A DNA stretch of 15,267 bases, from assembly GCF_042643145.1 (NCBI RefSeq), contig NZ_JBHRSA010000051.1:1-15267 (forward strand). The letters run 5' to 3'. The first letter of the stretch is position 1. Each line of letters starts with the position of its first letter. This document shows, one piece after another, positions 6,621-15,136 of the stretch. The notes under the pieces are model-generated. The model was given only the letters and a program-made list of their open reading frames with translations. It did not search any database and was not told the origin of the DNA. Source of the stretch: Virgibacillus_O xinjiangensis. GTDB lineage: Bacteria > Bacillota > Bacilli > Bacillales > Amphibacillaceae. A program made the translations under genes and the position numbers.

Positions 6621-8351
6621 ATGGCAGAAAATAGATTTCCATCACAGGAAGGACCACCGAGTGAGTTGGAACATATCAAAGAAAACAGCAACTATTTGAG
6701 AGGAACCATTGAGGAGGGGCTGAACGACCCTATTACTGGTGCCATCTCTGAGGATGATACAAAACTATTGAAGTTCCATGGAAGCTACCAGCAGGATAAC
6801 CGTGATCAACGGAATGAACGCAGGCGGAAAAAGCTGGAACCTTCCTATCAATTCATGATTCGCGTCCGGGCGCCAGGCGGAGTAGCTACACCTGACCAGT
6901 GGCTGGCCATGGATGAAATTGCACGCAACTATGCAGATCAGACATTGAAGCTCACGACAAGGCAGGCTTTCCAAATGCATGGGGTGTTGAAAAGGAATCT
7001 GAAACAGACGATGCAGGACATTAATGCATCACTTATGGATACACTGGCTGCTTGCGGAGATGTTAACAGGAATGTGATGTGTAATCCGAACCCTTATCAG
7101 TCGGAAGTACATGCAGAGGTTTACGAATGGTCGAAAAAACTGAGTGATCATTTATCACCGAGGACGAATGCCTACCATGAAATATGGCTGGATGGGGAGA
7201 AGGTAGAAGACACCCGAAGAGCAGAGGAAGAAGTAGAGCCGATGTATGGACGTTATTACCTTCCAAGAAAGTTCAAAATAGGGATTGCTGTTCCTCCTTC
7301 CAATGATATTGACGTTTTCTCCCAGGACCTTGGTTTTATTGCCATCTTGGAAAACGGAGAATTGAAAGGATTCAATGTCGCGGTGGGCGGCGGTATGGGC
7401 AGCACACACGGGGACACTGCTACATATCCACAAGTTGCACGTGTCATCGGCTACTGCCCAGCAGATAAAATCATAGAAGTTGCGGAAACGGTCATAACAA
7501 TCCAGCGGGATTATGGGAATCGTTCCGACCGGAAGAATGCACGTTTCAAATATACGGTGGATTCCAACGGCCTTGACTGGATCAAAAGGGAACTGGATGA
7601 AAGGCTTGGCTGGGAGCTGGAAGAGGAGAAATCCTATCATTTCGACCATAATGGTGACCGCTACGGCTGGGTCCAAGGAAAGGACCACTGGCATTTGACC
7701 TTGTTCATCCAGAACGGTCGCTTAAAGGATACTGAGGAACATCAGATGATGACAGGAGTAAGGGAGATAGCCAAGATTCATACTGGAGATTTCCGCCTAA
7801 CTCCCAATCAAAATCTAGTTATTGCTAATGTGACCGATGAAAACAAGAAAAAGGTGGAAGAATTAGCAGCCAAATATGGTCTAACCGAAGGCAGTCATCA
7901 TTCCGCACTGCGGAGGAATTCCATGGCATGTGTGGCACTCCCGACTTGTGGTCTGGCAATGGCAGAAGCAGAAAGATATCTTCCATCATTGATTGATAAA
8001 GTGGAAGACATTCTCGGAGAAGCCGGCTTGAGTGAAGAAGAAATTGTTATCCGCATGTCGGGCTGCCCGAATGGTTGTGCACGCCCAGCTCTGGCGGAGA
8101 TTGCTTTTATAGGGAAGGCACCAGGCAAATATAATATGTATCTTGGCGGAGGTTTTACCGGCGATCGATTGAACAAACTTTACCGTGAAAATATCGATGA
8201 GGCAGAAATCTTAAATACTTTGCGTCCGCTCCTCTTGGAGTATGCAAAAGAACGCCAGGAAGGTGAGCATTTCGGAGATTATGTCATTCGTGCAGGCTAT
8301 GTGGAAGAGGTTCAATCAGGACTAGATTTCCATGCAACGGTGAAAAACTGA
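6621..8351 (+). CDS. cysI: sulfite reductase hemoprotein beta subunit CysI
   Basis: CysI binds siroheme coupled to a [4Fe-4S] cluster and reduces sulfite to sulfide for cysteine synthesis. The 576 residues match the usual length. The cluster ligands are visible as Cys437-x5-Cys443 in CVALPTCGLAMAEAERYLP and Cys482-x3-Cys486 in SGCPNGCARP, the pattern and nearly the numbering of the E. coli enzyme. The siroheme/sulfite-site arginine segments RVRAPGGV and KLTTRQAFQMHGV are in the N-terminal half. AAAGGAG ends seven bases before the ATG. It sits between its flavoprotein partner and the genes that make its siroheme, a strong functional grouping. Confidence 0.97.
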   Translation: MAENRFPSQEGPPSELEHIKENSNYLRGTIEEGLNDPITGAISEDDTKLLKFHGSYQQDNRDQRNERRRKKLEPSYQFMIRVRAPGGVATPDQWLAMDEIARNYADQTLKLTTRQAFQMHGVLKRNLKQTMQDINASLMDTLAACGDVNRNVMCNPNPYQSEVHAEVYEWSKKLSDHLSPRTNAYHEIWLDGEKVEDTRRAEEEVEPMYGRYYLPRKFKIGIAVPPSNDIDVFSQDLGFIAILENGELKGFNVAVGGGMGSTHGDTATYPQVARVIGYCPADKIIEVAETVITIQRDYGNRSDRKNARFKYTVDSNGLDWIKRELDERLGWELEEEKSYHFDHNGDRYGWVQGKDHWHLTLFIQNGRLKDTEEHQMMTGVREIAKIHTGDFRLTPNQNLVIANVTDENKKKVEELAAKYGLTEGSHHSALRRNSMACVALPTCGLAMAEAERYLPSLIDKVEDILGEAGLSEEEIVIRMSGCPNGCARPALAEIAFIGKAPGKYNMYLGGGFTGDRLNKLYRENIDEAEILNTLRPLLLEYAKERQEGEHFGDYVIRAGYVEEVQSGLDFHATVKN

Positions 8352-8385
8352 AATATAGCAGGCGCATCAGAAGGGAAGTGAGGGA

Positions 8386-9162
8386 ATGGGTAAAGTTTAT
8401 CTAGTAGGAGCTGGTCCGGGTGATCCAGACCTGATAACGGTGAAAGGTTTGAAGGCGATCCAAGAGGCGGATGTTATTTTATTCGACCGTTTGATTAATG
8501 AAGAATTGCTGCAGCATGCCTCTGAATTTGCAGAATTGATTTTCTGCGGGAAACGTCCTGATCAGCATTCACTCACACAGGAGAAAATCAATGAACTGCT
8601 GTGTGCGTATGCAAAACAAGGAAAAGTTGTAACAAGGCTAAAAGGCGGAGACCCGTTCATATTTGGAAGAGGCGGTGAAGAAGCCGAAGAATTGAGCCGG
8701 CACGGGGTACCTTTTGAAATCGTTCCAGGCATCACTTCCGGCTCTGCAGCAGCCGCGTATGCCGGGATCCCGTTGACCCATAGGAATTACAGCTCATCCG
8801 TCGCTTTCGTCTCCGGGGTTAGTAAGCAAGATGGAGCGTCTGAGAGCTATTGGGAACATCTTGCACAGGGGCCGGATACCTTATGTGTTTATATGGGAGT
8901 GAAAAAGCTTCCGGAAATTTGCGGCAAACTGATGCAGTATGGGAAAGAGCCATCTACACCAATTGCGTTAATCCATTGGGGAACAACAGAGGATCAACAG
9001 ACAGTGACTGGAACACTTGCAGACATCAGGGAGAAATCCCATCTCATCCAAAATCCTTCGATGATTGTTATTGGGGAAGTTGTCCGTCTGAGGGATCAAC
9101 TGAAATGGTTTGAAGATACACCAGTTCAAGAACTATTCCCTGCAGAGGCAATTGTAGGCTAG
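8386..9162 (+). CDS. sumT: uroporphyrinogen-III C-methyltransferase (SUMT)
   Basis: This enzyme adds two SAM-derived methyl groups to uroporphyrinogen III at C2 and C7, giving precorrin-2, the entry to siroheme. The 258-residue length equals a stand-alone SUMT (B. subtilis YlnD type) and not the fused CysG. The tetrapyrrole-methyltransferase motifs are present: VGAGPGDPDLIT at residues 7-18, RLKGGDPFIFGRGGEEAEEL from Arg84, VPGITSGSAAAAYAGIPLTH, and the late MGVKKLPEI segment. AAGGGA and GAGGG precede the ATG, and cysI ends 34 bases upstream. SAM is the substrate here and also the ligand of the operon's riboswitch. It could also be named cobA; cobalamin synthesis is not suggested by the neighbours. 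Confidence 0.95.
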   Translation: MGKVYLVGAGPGDPDLITVKGLKAIQEADVILFDRLINEELLQHASEFAELIFCGKRPDQHSLTQEKINELLCAYAKQGKVVTRLKGGDPFIFGRGGEEAEELSRHGVPFEIVPGITSGSAAAAYAGIPLTHRNYSSSVAFVSGVSKQDGASESYWEHLAQGPDTLCVYMGVKKLPEICGKLMQYGKEPSTPIALIHWGTTEDQQTVTGTLADIREKSHLIQNPSMIVIGEVVRLRDQLKWFEDTPVQELFPAEAIVG

Positions 9163-9174
9163 GGGGGAACAGTT

Positions 9175-9906
9175 ATGCAGGGTATTCTATATATTAGCCA
9201 TGGGAGCCGTGTTCCCGAGGCCACTGCCGAAGCGTCCGCTTGTATCAAAGATGTAATGGATCATGTGGGAATGCCACTACAGGAAATTTGCTTTTTGGAG
9301 CTAGCAGAACCGACCATTGAACAGGGAATGGCCAATCTGGTGAGCCAAGGGGCAACAAGGATTGCAATCGTACCTGTCCTGCTGCTGAGTGCCGGCCACT
9401 ACTACAAAGATATTCCTGAAGATATCCAAGAGGCCAAGAAGAGTTATCCAGATATCACCTTTACCTATGGTGAGCCTCTTGGTGTCCAGGAACGTCTCAC
9501 AGACGTGCTGGTGGACCGTCTGAAAGAAACTGCAGTTATTCCCGGCCCGGACGCAAGGATTCTTTTGGTCGGAAGGGGAAGCAAGAACCAACAGACGAAA
9601 AGGGATATCGAGCAAATCAAATACCATTTGAAGAAAAAAGCAGGTATTCAGACAGAGATTGGCTTTCTAGCGGCAAGTGAACCGCCTTTCGAGGAGAGCT
9701 TGCAATCTCTCTTGACAGACGGCAGCCAGCAGATCTTCATAATACCTTACTTATGGTTTACCGGGATCCTGATGCGTCAATTGGAAGCAAGAACCCAGGA
9801 ACTGCAAGAACAAGGCTTCAATGTGTACCTATGCCGGCAGCTTGGAAGTCACCAGTTGATGCAGGAAGCACTCAGGGAGCGAGTATTTGAATCAATCGAA
9901 AGTTGA
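9175..9906 (+). CDS. sirB: sirohydrochlorin ferrochelatase SirB
   Basis: SirB inserts Fe2+ into sirohydrochlorin to finish siroheme. The 243-residue protein begins with GILYISHGSRVPEA, the CbiX/SirB chelatase signature, and carries LLLSAGHYYKDIPEDI; His9 and His75 are the expected metal-handling pair. A second related half follows (ILLVGRGSK, FLAASEPPFEESL, FIIPYLWFTGILMRQL), as in the two-domain SirB proteins in which the C-terminal repeat has lost the histidines. GGGGGGA overlaps the preceding stop and ends six bases before the ATG; the gap to the methyltransferase gene is 12 bases. A cobalt chelatase is the alternative, but the sulfite-reductase context favours iron. Confidence 0.93.
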   Translation: MQGILYISHGSRVPEATAEASACIKDVMDHVGMPLQEICFLELAEPTIEQGMANLVSQGATRIAIVPVLLLSAGHYYKDIPEDIQEAKKSYPDITFTYGEPLGVQERLTDVLVDRLKETAVIPGPDARILLVGRGSKNQQTKRDIEQIKYHLKKKAGIQTEIGFLAASEPPFEESLQSLLTDGSQQIFIIPYLWFTGILMRQLEARTQELQEQGFNVYLCRQLGSHQLMQEALRERVFESIES

Positions 9907-9939
9907 AGTTATATCATCATATAAAAAGGAATGTTCTAA

Positions 9940-10569
9940 ATGGCTGTAACCCCTCTCATGATCGACTTAAATGAAAAACAGGCTGTCATCGTCGGTGGCG
10001 GGCTTGTAGCAGCACGGAGGGCACAAACACTTTTGGAAGGCGGAGCTAAGATTACCATTGTCAGTCCTGACATCCATGAAATTTTGCAATCGGAATGGGA
10101 AAAAGGGAGGTTGCTATGGGAGCAGAAACAGTTTGAACCGGGTGACCTTGATGATGCTTTTCTCATCATTGCTGCAACGAATCAACCAGAGGTGAATGAA
10201 TCCGTGATACAGGCTGCGCCACCGAATACACTAGTTAATGCTGCAGCGGATGCTAAGCGGGGGAATGTGGAGTTTCCTTCTTTCTTTCGGCGGGGAAATC
10301 TCTCCATCAGCGTTTCGACGAATGGTGCGAGTCCAGGGCTTTCTTCCAAAATCAAGGTAGAGCTTCAGCAGGAATATAACGAGGATTATGAAGCCTACGT
10401 CGATTTCCTTGCCGAAAGCCGCAAGCTTATCAAACATTCACCATTGGAGCCCGAGCATCAGCGATTTTTGTTGAAAGAACTGCTGGCTGACAGCTTTCTC
10501 CGAAAGGATAAACAATTATCAGCTATGAAGTGGTTCCGTAACCTGGCAAAGGAGGGGGAGACAGGATGA
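9940..10569 (+). CDS. sirC: precorrin-2 dehydrogenase SirC
   Basis: SirC oxidises precorrin-2 to sirohydrochlorin with NAD+, the step between the methyltransferase and the chelatase. The Rossmann loop VIVGGGLVAARRAQTLLEGG is at residues 16-35, and the family segments DDAFLIIAATNQPEVNESV, NAAADAKRGNVEFPSFFRRG and SISVSTNGASPGLSSKIK are clear. At 209 residues it is longer than the roughly 160-residue B. subtilis YlnF and close to Met8-like SirC proteins with a helical C-terminal extension. AAAAAGGA precedes the ATG by nine bases. The stop overlaps the next ATG by four bases (ATGA), indicating translational coupling with the HemD-like gene. Confidence 0.94.
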   Translation: MAVTPLMIDLNEKQAVIVGGGLVAARRAQTLLEGGAKITIVSPDIHEILQSEWEKGRLLWEQKQFEPGDLDDAFLIIAATNQPEVNESVIQAAPPNTLVNAAADAKRGNVEFPSFFRRGNLSISVSTNGASPGLSSKIKVELQQEYNEDYEAYVDFLAESRKLIKHSPLEPEHQRFLLKELLADSFLRKDKQLSAMKWFRNLAKEGETG

Positions 10570-11378
10570 ACAAATTGGACGGGAAAAAGATTGGGGTAGC
10601 AGCTGCCCGGAGCGCAGAAGCGATCAGCTCTTTAGTTGTTAACAATGGAGGCTCCCCGGAAATATTCTCGATTCAGGGCGAGCAGCTGTTGAATGAAGAG
10701 GTAAGCAGAGAAAATGTGTCGGAGTTGCTGAACCGGTCCTTTGATTATGTCCTGTTGACTACCGGCATCGGGGCAGAAGCATTGGAAAAGGCTGCTGAGC
10801 AGGATGGACAGCTCGAAGATTTCATCCATAAGCTTAGGCACAGCAATTTGGCAGTCAGGGGAAGCAAGACATTGAAATGGCTGAAGAAACACTCATTGAC
10901 ACCTTCCATCGTTGCAGAGGATGGTACAATGCAAAGCCTGTTGAATACGCTGGGGCAGCAAACAGAGAATGGCCAACATATATTTTTGCAGGCGTATAAT
11001 CAGGATGATGCATCTTTGAAGGAGGAACTGGAGGGACTGGGGCTTCAAGTATATTTATCGAAACCATATCATTATCAACCACCCGAAAGTGATACACTTT
11101 CTAGACTTCAGATGCGTATCATGGATAGAACAGTGGATGCCGTGGTATTCACCAGTAAAACGCAAGTGAATAATCTGTTTGTCGGCAATTCATTGGAAAG
11201 ACAACTATTGGAAGCCTTTAATCAAGACGTTCTGGCAGTTGCGGTAGGTAAAGTGACTGCAGGTAAGTTAAAGCAATATGGAGTAACGGATCCATTTCAG
11301 CCGACCGATCCGAAAATGGGGAGAATGGTGGTGGAGCTCGCCGATCATTATGCATCACTAAGTCACCCCCGCCCTTGA
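10566..11378 (+). CDS. uroporphyrinogen-III synthase family protein (HemD-like)
   Basis: HemD closes hydroxymethylbilane into uroporphyrinogen III, the substrate of the methyltransferase in this operon. The 270-residue length, the opening KKIGVAAARSAEAISSLVVN with a later FDYVLLTTGIGAEAL, the linker VRGSKTLKWLKKH, and the second-domain DAVVFTSKTQVNNLF and VAVGKVTAGKLKQYGV segments are the two-domain HemD fold. Sequence identity in this family is low, so catalysis is not proved by motif. The ATG lies within the sirC stop, with GGAGGGGG seven bases upstream. A housekeeping hemD normally sits in the hem operon, so this is probably a second, pathway-dedicated copy. Confidence 0.85.
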   Translation: MNKLDGKKIGVAAARSAEAISSLVVNNGGSPEIFSIQGEQLLNEEVSRENVSELLNRSFDYVLLTTGIGAEALEKAAEQDGQLEDFIHKLRHSNLAVRGSKTLKWLKKHSLTPSIVAEDGTMQSLLNTLGQQTENGQHIFLQAYNQDDASLKEELEGLGLQVYLSKPYHYQPPESDTLSRLQMRIMDRTVDAVVFTSKTQVNNLFVGNSLERQLLEAFNQDVLAVAVGKVTAGKLKQYGVTDPFQPTDPKMGRMVVELADHYASLSHPRP

Positions 11379-11425
11379 TTCTGAGTAGGACGAATACATA
11401 ATTATCACGATATGGAGGTTTTACT

Positions 11426-12604
11426 ATGACATTGACGGAACAGAAACAGAAAGAAACCATTCAAGCGCATGGAGGAGAATTGGTTCAGCGTGAATTGGAA
11501 GGAGCTGAAAGAGAATCCTTTCTGCAGCGACTTGATTCTCTTCCGCAGCACAGGCTGGATGCTTGGAGCCTGTCGGATCTTGAGCTTATAGGAATTGGCG
11601 GCTTCAGCCCTCTGACCGGTTTTATGGGAAAAGAAGATTATACACGGGTCATTGAGGAGATGCGTTTGGCGGATGGCACCATCTGGAGTGTTCCGATTAC
11701 ACTTCCTGCTGACAAGACGGAGGCAGATGCATACGAAATCGGTTCTACCATCGCCTTGGTTGGAGAGGACGACGTATTCTATGGTGTCCTCGAACTGCAA
11801 GAAAAATTCACCTATGACAAAGAGAAGGAAGCACGTTTGGTTTATGGCACCAATGAAGAAGCACATCCAGGTGTCAAGAAAATCAATGACAAAGGTGAGG
11901 TATACCTGGCAGGACCGATCTATCTGTTGAACCGTCCTGGTCATGGTGGATTTGAAGATTTTTACCTGGTACCTTCCGAGACACGTAAAATGTTTGCCGA
12001 TTTGAATTGGAAAACGGTTGTCGGTTTCCAGACGCGTAACCCGGTTCATCGAGCGCATGAATATATTCAGAAAAGTGCCTTGGAGTCAGTCGATGGCCTG
12101 CTCTTGAACCCATTGGTGGGTGAGACAAAGTCCGATGATATTTCGGCTGAAATCCGAATGGAAAGCTATCAAGTGATTCTTAAAAACTATTATCCTGAGG
12201 AGCGTACACGCCTCGTCATTTATCCGGCAGCGATGCGTTATGCGGGGCCAAAAGAGGCCATCTTGCATGCAATTGTCCGTAAAAACTACGGGTGCACTCA
12301 TTTTATTGTGGGAAGGGACCACGCTGGTGTCGGTGATTATTATGGTACGTATGAAGCTCAGGAGTTGATCTCCCAATACGAGGATGAACTGGGAATCCAA
12401 ATATTCAAATTTGAGCACGCGTTTTATTGCACGAAGTGTGAGAACATGGCAACACAGAAAACATGCCCGCATGATAAAGAAAACCATGTTCATTTGAGCG
12501 GTACCAAAGTTCGTGAGAAGCTTCGTAATGGTGAACAACTCCCAAGGGAATTTTCCCGTCCGGAAGTAGCAGCAGTGTTGATTAAAGGAATGAAAGAAAA
12601 TTAA
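11426..12604 (+). CDS. sat: sulfate adenylyltransferase (ATP sulfurylase) Sat
   Basis: Sat converts sulfate and ATP to adenosine 5'-phosphosulfate (APS) and pyrophosphate, the first step after uptake. The 392-residue protein is the monofunctional bacterial/archaeal type, not the CysD/CysN type. The active-site QTRNPVHRAHE begins at Gln202 (His208 and His211 form HxxH) and GRDHAGVGDYYG begins at Gly296. Near the C-terminus Cys335, Cys338, Cys347 and His349 in YCTKCENM and KTCPH look like a zinc site, as known for related enzymes. GGAGG ends seven bases before the ATG. Its product APS feeds both cysC and cysH. The 47-base gap from the hemD-like gene shows no promoter or terminator. Confidence 0.97.
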   Translation: MTLTEQKQKETIQAHGGELVQRELEGAERESFLQRLDSLPQHRLDAWSLSDLELIGIGGFSPLTGFMGKEDYTRVIEEMRLADGTIWSVPITLPADKTEADAYEIGSTIALVGEDDVFYGVLELQEKFTYDKEKEARLVYGTNEEAHPGVKKINDKGEVYLAGPIYLLNRPGHGGFEDFYLVPSETRKMFADLNWKTVVGFQTRNPVHRAHEYIQKSALESVDGLLLNPLVGETKSDDISAEIRMESYQVILKNYYPEERTRLVIYPAAMRYAGPKEAILHAIVRKNYGCTHFIVGRDHAGVGDYYGTYEAQELISQYEDELGIQIFKFEHAFYCTKCENMATQKTCPHDKENHVHLSGTKVREKLRNGEQLPREFSRPEVAAVLIKGMKEN

Positions 12605-12621
12605 CCAAAGGAATGGTTCCC

Positions 12622-14400
12622 GTGACGCCTGAGATGATTTTTGTCCTGATCATGGTAATCATCATGTTGGGCGCATTGCTGTTTGAAATTGGGAGCCCAG
12701 CGATTGTTGTATTTTCAGTGCTTACCATTTTTATGATAACCGGAATACTTACGCCAAAAGAAGCCTTGAATGGCTTTTCTAATGAAGGAATGCTGACCAT
12801 CGGCCTCTTGTTTATCATAGCTGGAGCTGTTCAAAAGAGCGGTATTCTGGAGCGGTTGATGAAGTCTTGGCTCGCCGGAAGCCGCAGCATGAATGACTCC
12901 ATGGTACGCTTTTTCATCCCGGTCTCTCTTTTCTCCGGGTTTCTGAATAATACACCGATCGTTGTCACTTTTACACCCTTACTCAAAAATTGGTGCGAAG
13001 AACATGGTATAGCACCTTCGAAGTTTTTAATTCCGTTATCGTATGCCACCATTCTTGGCGGAACGATTACAGTAATTGGCACATCTACTAATCTTATCGT
13101 CCACACGATGCTGGTTGATTATGGATTTGAAGGGTTTACCTTATTCCAATTGGCCATCATCGGTGTCCCCATAACCATCGTGGGGTTGATCTATCTATTT
13201 ACCATCGGTTATCGTCTGCTTCCGGAATATAAAGGGTTTCAGCAACAGGTGAAAGAGGATTCCAGAGAATATATTGCTGAATTGATTGTGGAATCTACTT
13301 TTCCCTACATGAACAAAAGTGTGGAACAGGCAGGTTTGAAAGACTTTCCTGGACTCTATTTAATAGAAATCATCCGGGGGAAGGAACGTATTTCCCCCGT
13401 AGTGGCCAGTACCGTCATCCAGGCAGGGGACCGGTTAATCTTTTCCGGTTTGATTTCCACTCTGAAAGATGTTCAGATGACAAAAGGCCTCACTTTACGC
13501 ACAGGGACAGATCTGGAACTGGATGAATTGAAGAATGGCAACACAGCAATTGTAGAAGCTGTCGTCTCACACCAATCTTCCTTGCAATCCAAGTCGATCA
13601 AGCAATCTCAATTCCGTTCTGCCTACGATGCCGGGGTAATTGCTGTGCATCGGAAAAATGAACGGATCGAAAGCAAGGTGGGGGACATTGTCCTGAAACC
13701 AGGAGACACCCTCTTATTGTTGACGGGCAGAGACTTCGTGGAAAAGTATGATAGGTCGGAGGACTTCTATGTACTGACTCCGTTGGATTCTCCGGAGTCT
13801 TTGACCCGTAATCCGGTGAAGGGATGGATTTCCATCATCATTTTTGCTGTGATGATTTTAATGGTCACCATTGGACTCCTAAGTATGTTTGAAGCCATGG
13901 CACTGGCTGTCGTCCTGTTGTTCGCAGCGAATATCATCACAGCAGGTGATGCCAAGAAATATATACATTTTCATGTTTTACTGTTAATAGCCAGCTCATT
14001 TGGCATTGGCCTTGCGATGTCCAAGACGGGTCTTGCTCAATGGATTGCTGAGGGGCTGCTTACAGTCGGAGCACCAATGGGATTATTTGCAATCCTGCTG
14101 CTGATGTATTTAATGACCAATATATTCACCGAATTAATTACCAATAGTGCTGCAGCAGTATTGATGGTACCGATCGGGTTTGAAATGGCAGCAAATCTCC
14201 AGGTCGATCCCATCGGGTTTGCAGCCACTATTGCGATTGCATCTTCTGCCAGTTTCATCACTCCTATCGGTTATCAGACGAATCTCATTGTCTATGGACC
14301 GGGTGGGTATAAATTCACAGATTATATAAAAATAGGCATTCCACTCAGCATCCTCGTAATGCTTATCACGGTTACGATTGTCTATTGCTGGTGGTTCTAG
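12622..14400 (+). CDS. SLC13/DASS-type permease with TrkA-C domains, probable sulfate importer
   Basis: This is a membrane transporter of the divalent anion:Na+ symporter (SLC13) family. Several hydrophobic segments (about residues 5-190) are followed by a cytoplasmic stretch (about 205-390) containing two TrkA-C (RCK-C) domains, recognisable at LYLIEIIRGKERISP with VIQAGDRLIFSG and at AGVIAVHRKNERIES with LKPGDTLLLLTG, then further membrane segments. SLC13 signatures include NNTPIVVTFTPLL, GTSTNLIVH, TNSAAAVLMVPIGFE and GYQTNLIVYGPGGY. The gene lies between sat and cysC, so sulfate is the likely substrate, and sodium coupling would suit a saline habitat; both are inference. I choose GTG 12622 (592 residues) because AAAGGA ends nine bases before it; ATG 12613 would overlap that site with no spacing. 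Confidence 0.88.
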   Translation: MTPEMIFVLIMVIIMLGALLFEIGSPAIVVFSVLTIFMITGILTPKEALNGFSNEGMLTIGLLFIIAGAVQKSGILERLMKSWLAGSRSMNDSMVRFFIPVSLFSGFLNNTPIVVTFTPLLKNWCEEHGIAPSKFLIPLSYATILGGTITVIGTSTNLIVHTMLVDYGFEGFTLFQLAIIGVPITIVGLIYLFTIGYRLLPEYKGFQQQVKEDSREYIAELIVESTFPYMNKSVEQAGLKDFPGLYLIEIIRGKERISPVVASTVIQAGDRLIFSGLISTLKDVQMTKGLTLRTGTDLELDELKNGNTAIVEAVVSHQSSLQSKSIKQSQFRSAYDAGVIAVHRKNERIESKVGDIVLKPGDTLLLLTGRDFVEKYDRSEDFYVLTPLDSPESLTRNPVKGWISIIIFAVMILMVTIGLLSMFEAMALAVVLLFAANIITAGDAKKYIHFHVLLLIASSFGIGLAMSKTGLAQWIAEGLLTVGAPMGLFAILLLMYLMTNIFTELITNSAAAVLMVPIGFEMAANLQVDPIGFAATIAIASSASFITPIGYQTNLIVYGPGGYKFTDYIKIGIPLSILVMLITVTIVYCWWF

Positions 14401-14410
14401 GAGGTATAAT

Positions 14411-15010
14411 ATGGGTACATCTACAAATATTGTGTGGCATGACTCCAATGTCACAAAAGAAGAGAGACAGAAGTTGAATCATCATAAAAGCGCCGTCTTA
14501 TGGTTCACCGGTTTATCAGGGTCCGGAAAATCCACTTTGTCTGTTGCATTGGAAAAAGAACTGCATCATAGGGGAATCCACACTTACCGTCTGGACGGGG
14601 ACAATGTACGCCACGGATTGAACAAAAACTTGGGATTCAGCCCGGAAGACCGTGCGGAGAATATCCGCCGTATCGGAGAGGTCTCGAAGCTTATGACGGA
14701 TGCTGGACTGCTCACCTTGACGGCTTTCATTTCCCCTTATAGGGAAGACAGGGATAAGGTGAGAGAGCTGCTCGATGAAGGGGAATTTGTGGAAATATAC
14801 GCTAAATGCAGTGTGGAAGAATGCGAATCACGGGATCCAAAAGGTCTTTATAAGAAAGCGAGGGCAGGAGAAATCAAACAATTCACCGGAATTGATGCAC
14901 CCTATGAGGAACCTGCTGCTCCCGAATTGACGATTGATACGGAGAATCAGTCGTTGGGGGAATCGGTTGAAACCATTATTTCTTATTTAAAAGAGAATGA
15001 TTATATTTAA
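14411..15010 (+). CDS. cysC: adenylylsulfate kinase CysC
   Basis: CysC phosphorylates APS to PAPS with ATP. The 199-residue protein has the P-loop GLSGSGKST (residues 34-42), the APS-binding segment RLDGDNVRHGLNKNLGFS followed by EDRAENIRRIGEV, the FISPYREDRD segment with the serine of the phosphoryl-transfer region, and the mobile lid DPKGLYKKARAGEIKQFTGI ahead of DAPYEEP. AGGAGGT overlaps the end of the permease gene and ends five bases before this ATG; an upstream ATG at 14378 lies inside the permease gene and has no such site. It is the last gene of the operon. Because CysH here has the Fe-S cysteines of APS-using enzymes, PAPS made by CysC may not be strictly needed for reduction. Confidence 0.96.
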   Translation: MGTSTNIVWHDSNVTKEERQKLNHHKSAVLWFTGLSGSGKSTLSVALEKELHHRGIHTYRLDGDNVRHGLNKNLGFSPEDRAENIRRIGEVSKLMTDAGLLTLTAFISPYREDRDKVRELLDEGEFVEIYAKCSVEECESRDPKGLYKKARAGEIKQFTGIDAPYEEPAAPELTIDTENQSLGESVETIISYLKENDYI

Positions 15011-15063
15011 AAGAATCACTTGAGCCAGGGAAACATATCAGGTAAGGACTTGGGGCAGTGAAA

Positions 15064-15093
15064 AGACGCACGTTATTTCTATAACGTGCGTCT
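15064..15093 (+). terminator. perfect hairpin after cysC (first of two)
   Basis: AGACGCACGTTAT (15064-15076) and ATAACGTGCGTCT (15081-15093) form a perfect 13-bp stem with a TTCT loop. No T-run follows directly; the second hairpin starts two bases later. It may protect the mRNA 3' end or help termination. Being symmetric, it could act on both strands. Confidence 0.7.
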
Positions 15094-15094
15094 C

Positions 15095-15135
15095 AGCTTG
15101 TAGAGAAACCTCGTGTTTTTCTACAAGCTTTTTTT
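15095..15135 (+). terminator. sulfate operon intrinsic terminator (second hairpin)
   Basis: AGCTTGTAGAGAAAC (15095-15109) pairs with GTTTTTCTACAAGCT (15115-15129), 15 pairs including one G-U, around a CTCGT loop. Seven T follow (15129-15135). This is the clear end of the cysH-to-cysC transcript. Confidence 0.92.
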
Positions 15136-15136
15136 C

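Noticed and set aside
6244..6691. Two long minus-strand frames across the cysJ-cysI junction
   Set aside because: They are antisense to conserved parts of cysJ and cysI, have no ribosome binding sites, and resemble no family.
11383..11393. GAGTAGGACG, resembling the 5S rRNA 3' tail
   Set aside because: The identity is only about ten bases, in an intergenic gap, with no other 5S sequence around it; taken as chance.
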